Shown in pieces: positions 19,730-24,710 of a stretch of 24,710 bases of DNA (its first letter is position 1; each line of letters starts with the position of its first letter). Origin of the DNA: Kutzneria sp036403095 (GTDB taxonomy: Bacteria > Actinomycetota > Actinomycetes > Mycobacteriales > Pseudonocardiaceae). The DNA lies in contig DASWRQ010000135.1 in NCBI GenBank assembly GCA_036403095.1, positions 1-24,710 on the forward strand. The letters run 5' to 3'. The position numbers were made by a program, and so were the translations under genes. The notes beneath the pieces are model-generated. The model ran no database searches. It saw only the letters and a list, made by a program, of their open reading frames with translations, and had not been told where the DNA came from.

Positions 19730-20917
19730 GTGTCCGGTTCCGTCATCGTCGCAGGGGCCCGCACCCCGATGGGACGACTGCTCGGCTCGCTCAAGGACTT
19801 CTCCGGAGCCCAACTCGGTGGCGTCGCCATCAAGGGCGCCCTGGAACGGGCCGGAGTCAGCCCCGGGCAGGTCGAGTACGTGATCATGGGTCAGGTGCTG
19901 ACCGCGGGCGCCGGCCAGATCCCGGCCCGGCAGGCCGCCGCGGCCGCCGGCATCCCGATGGACGTGCCGGCGCTGACCATCAACAAGGTGTGCCTGTCCG
20001 GCATCGACGCCATCGCCCTGGCCGACCAGCTGATCCGGGCGGGCGAGTTCGAGATCGTGGTGGCCGGCGGCCAGGAGTCCATGACCCAGGCCCCGCACCT
20101 GCTGCCCAAGTCCCGCTCCGGCTTCAAGTACGGCGACGTCACGCTGCAGGACCACATGGCCTACGACGGCCTGTTCTGCGCGTTCGACCAGGTAGCCATG
20201 GGCTCGTCCACGGAGAAGTACAACTCCCGCTACGGCCTGACCCGCCAGGAGCAGGACGCCTTCTCGGCCCGCTCGCACCAGCGGGCGGCCGACGCGACCA
20301 AGAACGGGATCTTCGAGCAGGAGATCGTGCCGGTGCCGATCCCGCAGCGCAAGGGCGACCCGGTGCTGTTCGCCACCGACGAGGGCGTGCGCGGCGACAC
20401 CACCGTGGAGACGCTGGCCAAGCTGCGTCCGGCCTTCGCCTCCGACGGCACCATCACCGCCGGCTCGGCCTCGCAGATCTCCGACGGCGCGGCGGCCGTG
20501 GTCGTGATGAGCAAGGCCAAGGCCGAGGAGCTGGGCCTGACCTGGCTGGCCGAGATCGGCGCGCACGGCGTGGTCGCCGGGCCCGACGCCAGCCTGCACG
20601 AGCAGCCGTCCAACGCCATCCGCAAGGCATGCGCCAAGGAGGGCATCGACCCGGCCGACCTCGACCTGGTCGAGATCAACGAGGCCTTCGCCGCCGTCGG
20701 CGTGGTGTCCGCCCGCAAGCTCGGCCTGTCCGAGGACAAGGTCAACGTGAACGGCGGCGCCATCGCGCTGGGCCACCCGATCGGCATGTCCGGCGCGCGC
20801 ATCGCGCTGCACCTGGCGCTGGAGCTCCAGCGCCGTGGCGGCGGCGTCGGCGCGGCCGCGCTGTGCGGCGGTGGTGGCCAGGGCGACGCGCTGATCGTGC
20901 GAGTGCCGAAGCAGTAG
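19730..20917 (+). CDS. Acetyl-CoA C-acetyltransferase (thiolase)
   Basis: A 395-residue biosynthetic-type thiolase that condenses two acetyl-CoA into acetoacetyl-CoA. Catalytic residues are Cys88 (INKVCLSG), His349 (GHPIGMSGAR) and Cys379 (LCGGGGQGDA), within one residue of the Zoogloea enzyme positions (89, 348, 378). NEAFA is also present. GTG 19730 follows GGAGG at ideal spacing; the 30 residues upstream in frame do not resemble thiolases. It provides substrate for 3-hydroxybutyryl-CoA dehydrogenase (7367) and then, after dehydration, for Ccr (16063). meaB begins on the base after its stop codon. Confidence 0.94.
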   Translation: MSGSVIVAGARTPMGRLLGSLKDFSGAQLGGVAIKGALERAGVSPGQVEYVIMGQVLTAGAGQIPARQAAAAAGIPMDVPALTINKVCLSGIDAIALADQLIRAGEFEIVVAGGQESMTQAPHLLPKSRSGFKYGDVTLQDHMAYDGLFCAFDQVAMGSSTEKYNSRYGLTRQEQDAFSARSHQRAADATKNGIFEQEIVPVPIPQRKGDPVLFATDEGVRGDTTVETLAKLRPAFASDGTITAGSASQISDGAAAVVVMSKAKAEELGLTWLAEIGAHGVVAGPDASLHEQPSNAIRKACAKEGIDPADLDLVEINEAFAAVGVVSARKLGLSEDKVNVNGGAIALGHPIGMSGARIALHLALELQRRGGGVGAAALCGGGGQGDALIVRVPKQ

Positions 20918-21886
20918 ATGGGTCGCGATGTCGACGTGCCCGACCTGGTCGCTCGGGCCAGGTCGGGCGAGCCGCGCGCGGTCGCCCGGCTGATCACGCT
21001 GGTCGAGGACGCCAGCCCGCAGCTGCGGGACGTGGCGGCCGCGCTCGCCCCGCACACCGGGCGGGCGCGGGTCGTCGGCCTCACCGGCTCGCCCGGCGTC
21101 GGCAAGTCCACCATGACCTCGCAGCTGGTGACTGCGTTGCGGCGCAAGGACCTTCGCGTCGGTGTGCTGGCCGTGGACCCGACTTCACCGTTCTCCGGTG
21201 GTGCTTTGCTGGGCGACCGGGTGCGGATGCAGGAGCATGCCACCGATCCCGGTGTGTTCATTCGCTCCATGGCCAGCCGTGGACATCTCGGCGGCCTGTC
21301 GTGGGCCACGCCGCAGGCCCTTCGTGTGCTCGACGCTGCCGGCTGTGACGTCGTGCTCATCGAGACCGTCGGCGTCGGTCAGTCCGAGGTCGAGGTCGCC
21401 GGGCTCGCCGACACCACCCTCGTGCTCGTCGCCCCCGGCATGGGCGACGGCATCCAGGCCGCCAAGGCCGGCATCCTCGAGATCGCCGACGTTTTTGTGG
21501 TCAACAAGGCCGATCGGGACGGCGCCGACCAGACCGTCCGGGAGCTCAAGCACGGCCTCTCCCTGGCCCGCCGGGAACGGCTCGGCCCCACCTGGCGGCC
21601 GCCCGTCGTTCGGGCCGTCGCCGCCCGCGGCGAGGGCATCGACGACCTGGTTGCCGCCATCGACGAGCACGGCGCCTGGCTCGTCGACCGCGGCGAGCTC
21701 GAACTCCGCCGCCAGGCCCGCGCCGCCGCCGAAGTCGAAGCCATTGCCCTGCAACAACTACGGTCCCGTCTCGGCGACCTTCGCGGTGGGACCGCCCTCG
21801 ACCAGCTGGCCAAACGCGTCGCCTCCGGCGAAGTCGACCCCTACGCCGCCGCCGACGATCTCATCGACGGCCTGGCCGCGCCCTGA
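20918..21886 (+). CDS. meaB: MeaB, G-protein chaperone of methylmalonyl-CoA mutase
   Basis: A 322-residue SIMIBI-class GTPase (MeaB/ArgK/MMAA family) that gates cobalamin loading and protects methylmalonyl-CoA mutase. The motifs are in order: Walker A GSPGVGKST (57-65), DPTSPFSGGALLGDR (87-101, switch and Mg-binding Asp), ETVGVGQSE (149-157) and the base-specificity motif NKAD (196-199). A C-terminal dimerisation helix region follows. ATG 20918 directly abuts the thiolase TAG, so translation is probably coupled. Mutase genes are not in the window. Its place beside thiolase and epimerase links it to C4-acyl-CoA metabolism. Confidence 0.95.
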   Translation: MGRDVDVPDLVARARSGEPRAVARLITLVEDASPQLRDVAAALAPHTGRARVVGLTGSPGVGKSTMTSQLVTALRRKDLRVGVLAVDPTSPFSGGALLGDRVRMQEHATDPGVFIRSMASRGHLGGLSWATPQALRVLDAAGCDVVLIETVGVGQSEVEVAGLADTTLVLVAPGMGDGIQAAKAGILEIADVFVVNKADRDGADQTVRELKHGLSLARRERLGPTWRPPVVRAVAARGEGIDDLVAAIDEHGAWLVDRGELELRRQARAAAEVEAIALQQLRSRLGDLRGGTALDQLAKRVASGEVDPYAAADDLIDGLAAP

Positions 21887-21980
21887 CGTGTGACGTTTCT
21901 CCGCGGAAAGGTCGCTCGATCGGGGCGAGCCGTCGGTGCGCCGCTGACGCTGAGGCGGCGGGTGGTGGCAGGATGGCGGC

Positions 21981-22325
21981 GTGACTGGCGCTTCGATCAT
22001 GCCGGCGACCGTGGCCGCGGCGCACCTCGAGTCGTGTGCGGCGGCGCTGGCTGACGCGACCATCGCGGACGCGGATGACATCGCGGTGATCGTGCCGGTG
22101 CTCGCGAGGGCGCAGCGGCAGCTGGCCGTGGCGCTGAACAAGATCTCCGGTCACGCGGTCGGCGGGCAGCCGCATTCCCCACCTGCGCTGGGCGAGACGA
22201 TCGAATCCACTGAGCTGTCCGCAGTACTGGCTGCGGCATCCGACGCAGCCGCCGCTACGGCGGAAGCCCTCGAGGAGGCCCTCCCGCTCCTCGGGGACGT
22301 CGAGGACGACGACACCCGTTCGTAG
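21981..22325 (+). CDS. Small Ala-rich hypothetical protein
   Basis: A 114-residue acidic, Ala-rich and mostly helical protein (MTGASIMPATVAAAHLESCA ... EALPLLGDVEDDDTRS). It has no membrane segment and no recognised motif. GTG 21981 lies 6 nt after CAGGAT (21969-21974), the leaderless pattern seen elsewhere here, and there is no ribosome site. The gap before it (21887-21980) holds a small hairpin (21914-21918 with 21926-21930) that may end the thiolase-meaB transcript. The coding case rests on the open frame and start context only. Confidence 0.5.
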   Translation: MTGASIMPATVAAAHLESCAAALADATIADADDIAVIVPVLARAQRQLAVALNKISGHAVGGQPHSPPALGETIESTELSAVLAAASDAAAATAEALEEALPLLGDVEDDDTRS

Positions 22326-22436
22326 CAGCAGACGCCCCGAATCCGGCCCTTACCCTGGAAGGCAAGCGTTTACGCGCGCCACCGAGGTGCTTCCCCCGCC
22401 GTAATGACGTGGCCACTCGTCGAGGAGGGGTCGACT

Positions 22437-23309
22437 TTGCGCAGCTTCTGGAAGGGCAGCATCGGTTTCGGGCTCGTCAGCATCCCCGTGAAGGCGTACC
22501 GGGCGACCGAGGAGCACGGGCTCGGCCTGCACCAGGTGCACGCCACGGACGGCGGCCGGATCCGGCTGAGCCGGTACTGCGAGCTGGACGGCGCGGAGGT
22601 GCCGGCGGCCGAGGTGGGGCGGGCGGCCGACACCGGCGGCGGGGACGTCGTGCTGATCACCGAAGAGGATCTGGCCACGCTGCCGGTGCCCACTCTGCGC
22701 ACGATCGCCGTGCACACCTTCGTCCCGCCCTCGCAGGTCGATTCGCTGTACCTGTCCCGTAGCTACTACCTGGAGCCCGACACCAACGGCGTTCGCCCGT
22801 ACGTCCTGTTCGCCGAGGCGCTGCGCCGCTCGGGCAAGGTCGCGGTGGTGAAGGTCGCCTTCCGACAGCGCGAGTCCATGGGGGTGCTGCGGTGCCGTGA
22901 CGGCGTGCTGGTGTTGGCGACCCTGGCGTGGCCGGCCGAGCTTCGCAGTCCCGACTTTCCCTTCCTGGATGAGGAAGTGGACGTCCGGCTGCCCGAGTTG
23001 AAGGCCGCCACGGCGTTGATCGACTGTCTGGCCGGTGACTTCGATCCAGGTGAGTACCGGGACGCCTACCGGGAGGCCCTTGACGAGCTGATCGAGGCCA
23101 AGGCCGCCGGCAACGAGGTGATCCGGCCCGAGGTGCCGATCCAGCCCAACGGCTCCGGTGATCTGCTCACGGCCCTGGAGGCGAGCCTGAAAGCCTTGGA
23201 GCCCAAGGGTTCCGGCGCGGTCCGCCGAGCCAAGGCCGCCGCCCGGCGGGCCGCCGAAGCGGCTGATCGTGCCCGGAAAGCCGCCCGCGCCACCAAATCC
23301 CGCCACTGA
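22437..23309 (+). CDS. ku: Ku protein for non-homologous end joining
   Basis: A 290-residue bacterial Ku that forms a homodimeric ring on DNA ends and recruits LigD. The start MRSFWKGSIGFGLVSIPVKAY is the family signature, followed by the central beta-barrel (about 20-220) with the SYYLEPD and MGVLR segments. The Lys/Ala/Arg-rich C-terminal tail from about residue 255 binds DNA or LigD. The start is taken as TTG 22437: GAGGAGGGG (22422-22430) lies six bases upstream and the family start matches. An in-frame ATG at 22404 has no ribosome site and would add 11 non-homologous residues. No ligD is in the window. It converges with the sugar transporter genes. Confidence 0.92.
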   Translation: MRSFWKGSIGFGLVSIPVKAYRATEEHGLGLHQVHATDGGRIRLSRYCELDGAEVPAAEVGRAADTGGGDVVLITEEDLATLPVPTLRTIAVHTFVPPSQVDSLYLSRSYYLEPDTNGVRPYVLFAEALRRSGKVAVVKVAFRQRESMGVLRCRDGVLVLATLAWPAELRSPDFPFLDEEVDVRLPELKAATALIDCLAGDFDPGEYRDAYREALDELIEAKAAGNEVIRPEVPIQPNGSGDLLTALEASLKALEPKGSGAVRRAKAAARRAAEAADRARKAARATKSRH

Positions 23310-23336
23310 CGGGTGTCACCACGCAACGAGACCAGC

Positions 23337-23368
23337 CGGTGAGGGGCCGGTTTCCCGACCCCTCACCG
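23337..23368. terminator. Hairpin between convergent ku and sugar-binding-protein genes
   Basis: A 10-bp perfect stem (23337-23346 cggtgagggg with 23359-23368 cccctcaccg) and a 12-nt loop, lying between the stops at 23309 and 23376. It is well placed to end both transcripts. The GTGAGGGG arm resembles, in short form, the GTGAAGGGGG arm of the palindrome at 2980. Confidence 0.6.
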
Positions 23369-23375
23369 TGACGGT

Positions 23376-24368
23376 TCAGCAGCTCGACTTGTAGAAGTAC
23401 TTGGACTGCGCGTCCATGTTGTCCTTGGTGATCGACACCAGGTCGGTGGAGATGTTGCGGGTCACCGAGCCGCCGGTCAGCGCGGCGACGGCCTGGTCGA
23501 CGCCGTCCTTGCCGATGGTGGCCGGGTCCTGGGCGATCAGCGCCTGGAAGCTGCCGTCCTTGAGGTCGCTGACCTCCTTGGGGCTGGCGTCGAAGCCGAC
23601 CAGGTTGACCTGACCGGTCTTGCCGGCCGTGCGCAGACCGGTCGCCGCGCCCTCGCCGGTGTTGAGGTTGGTGGCGAAGATGCCGATCAGGTCCGGCGTG
23701 CTGGACAGCGTCGCGGTGACCTTCTGCGCCGACTGGGCGGCGTCGTTGTCGGTGTACTGCTGACCGACGTACTTGATGTTGGGGTACTTGGCGATCTCTT
23801 CCTTGAAGCCCTTCTCCCGAGCGTCGGTGGTGGAGGTGCCGGCGGTGGTGTTGAGCACCAGCACTGAACCCTTCTTGTCACCGACGAGCTTCGCGAGCGT
23901 CTGGGCGGCGAGCTGCCCGCCCTGCTCGTTGTTGGAGGAGATGGAGGACTCGGCGATGGAGGTGTCCTGCAACGAGGTGTCGACCTCGATGACCTTGATG
24001 CTGGCGTCCTTGAGCTGCTTCATCGGTCCGGCCAGCGCCTTGTCGTCGGTCGGCGCGATCAGCACCGCCGCCGGCTTGTTGGCCAGGATGCCGGTCACGA
24101 TGGGCGTCTGGTCGGCCGGGTTGAACTTCTGCGGCGCCTGCGTCTTCAGGGTGTAGCCCTTCGCCTTCGCCTCGGCCTCGGCCCCGCACTGCATGGAGAT
24201 GTAGAACGGCTCGGCTGACACGCCGGGGATCAGCGCCAGACTCTTGTTGTCCGCATTGGACGAACCGGAGGAGCCACCGGTCTGTCCGACCTGGCCGCCG
24301 CACGCGGTCGCGAGCAGCGACACCGCCGCCAGCGCGGCCAGACCGGCGATCTTTCTCGTGTCTGTCAT
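23376..24368 (-). CDS. Sugar ABC transporter substrate-binding lipoprotein
   Basis: A 330-residue lipoprotein: MTDTRKIAG, a hydrophobic segment and a lipobox ATAC with Cys23, then a Gly/Ser linker and a periplasmic-binding fold of the ribose/xylose (Peripla_BP_4) type. Typical stretches are LALIPGVSAEPFYISMQCGA, NKPAAVLIAPTDD, IGIFATNLNTGEGA and VNLVGFDASP. It should deliver a pentose or related sugar to the permease encoded directly upstream. The ligand cannot be fixed. ATG 24368 is preferred; a GTG at 24386 is in frame, but AAAGG lies between the two and serves the ATG. The final residues YKSSC carry a lone C-terminal cysteine. Confidence 0.92.
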   Translation of the reverse strand: MTDTRKIAGLAALAAVSLLATACGGQVGQTGGSSGSSNADNKSLALIPGVSAEPFYISMQCGAEAEAKAKGYTLKTQAPQKFNPADQTPIVTGILANKPAAVLIAPTDDKALAGPMKQLKDASIKVIEVDTSLQDTSIAESSISSNNEQGGQLAAQTLAKLVGDKKGSVLVLNTTAGTSTTDAREKGFKEEIAKYPNIKYVGQQYTDNDAAQSAQKVTATLSSTPDLIGIFATNLNTGEGAATGLRTAGKTGQVNLVGFDASPKEVSDLKDGSFQALIAQDPATIGKDGVDQAVAALTGGSVTRNISTDLVSITKDNMDAQSKYFYKSSC

Positions 24369-24397
24369 CGTTGATAGACCTTTCACCTGACGATGGA

Positions 24398-24710
24398 TCA
24401 GCGCTGGTTGCGTGCCCGGCGGCGCACCTGGTCGAACCAGACCGCCGCCACCAGCACGATGGCAACCGCGATGGGCTGCCAGAACACGTTCACCCCGATG
24501 ATCGTGAAGCCCTTGTTGAGCACCGCCGGGATGAACACGCCGATCACCGTCCCGATGACCGACCCGACACCGCCGAACAGGCTGGTGCCACCAAGCACCA
24601 CGCCGGCGATCGCGTTCAGGTTGTCCGTGCTGTGGCTGGTCAGCGTGGTGGTGGTGAAGTACGCCAGCGACATGAAGCCGGCCAGCCCGGACAGCACACC
24701 GGACAGCACG
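24398..24710 (-). CDS. Sugar ABC transporter permease, C-terminal part (partial)
   Basis: The last 103 codons or so of a RbsC-like (BPD_transp_2) permease; the 5' part runs off the window edge. LNAIAGVVLGGTSLFGGVGS is the family's signature cytoplasmic-loop region, followed by helices through IGTVIGVFIPAVLN and PIAVAIVLVAAVWF and a basic tail DQVRRRARNQR. It precedes the binding-protein gene by 29 nt on the same strand and belongs to one operon, in the order permease then binding protein. The ATPase gene is presumably further upstream, outside the window. Confidence 0.9.
   Translation of the reverse strand, partial: VLSGVLSGLAGFMSLAYFTTTTLTSHSTDNLNAIAGVVLGGTSLFGGVGSVIGTVIGVFIPAVLNKGFTIIGVNVFWQPIAVAIVLVAAVWFDQVRRRARNQR

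Noticed and set aside
19157..21055. A 632-codon minus-strand frame extending the epimerase upstream
   Set aside because: Only the last 149 codons match methylmalonyl-CoA epimerase; the rest is antisense to thiolase.
1..24710. tRNA, rRNA, insertion sequences, CRISPR arrays, attachment sites
   Set aside because: I looked for tRNA-like folds next to genes, transposase motifs and array repeats and saw none. A covariance-model or profile search could still find small RNAs that reading by eye misses.

Overview
The window is high-GC actinobacterial chromosome. Frequent GTG starts, actinobacterial families (DUF3558-like lipoprotein, SPW-repeat protein, class F-type sortase, crotonyl-CoA carboxylase/reductase, a Streptomyces-type zinc-ribbon protein, a DivIVA-domain coiled-coil protein) and a GTGAAGGG-type palindrome fit a filamentous actinomycete. 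My best guess is Pseudonocardiaceae (Amycolatopsis/Kutzneria-like); this is inference, not a database result. Almost all of the window is assigned and it looks mostly like chromosomal core and semi-core content rather than a genomic island.

Layout. 1-1360: tail of a membrane protein, a small basic ORF on the minus strand sharing a hairpin with it, and a two-domain lipoprotein. 1469-3351: aldehyde dehydrogenase, a 51-nt perfect palindrome, and a truncated siderophore-binding-protein gene. 3430-5716: dihydroxyacetone kinase operon dhaK-dhaL-dhaM of the phosphotransferase-dependent type, with HPr fused to DhaM. 5825-7180: secreted protein with a C-terminal sorting-like tail, followed by a sortase. 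7367-9169: duplicated and fused 3-hydroxybutyryl-CoA dehydrogenase. 9190-10090: tandem VapB-like antitoxins and one VapC toxin. 10087-13108: small housekeeping-type genes (FmdB zinc ribbon, CxxC zinc protein, crystallin J1-like protein, two alpha/beta hydrolases, GNAT acetyltransferase), many with leaderless-looking starts. 13105-16063: DivIVA-domain coiled-coil protein and crotonyl-CoA carboxylase/reductase. 16164-18947: RibD/DHFR-like reductase, SPW membrane protein, TetR and LacI regulators. 19014-19156: relic of a LuxR-type HTH. 19157-21886: methylmalonyl-CoA epimerase, divergent from acetyl-CoA acetyltransferase and MeaB. 21981-24710: small hypothetical protein, Ku, and a sugar ABC transporter (binding lipoprotein and permease end).

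How the genes work together. Thiolase (acetyl-CoA to acetoacetyl-CoA), the double 3-hydroxybutyryl-CoA dehydrogenase, crotonyl-CoA carboxylase/reductase, methylmalonyl-CoA epimerase and MeaB (chaperone of methylmalonyl-CoA mutase) are steps of C4/ethylmalonyl-CoA and methylmalonyl-CoA metabolism, which feeds polyketide extender units and acetate assimilation. They sit in three separate transcription units here. Upstream of each unit, and also of the aldehyde dehydrogenase, I find a 16-nt inverted repeat of the form GTTAC-N6-GTAAC with invariant TAC-N6-GTA. I regard this apparent shared operator as the most interesting signal in the window; the TetR gene at 17236 is a candidate, unproven, reader. 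I did not find a convincing wholly new defence or mobile system.
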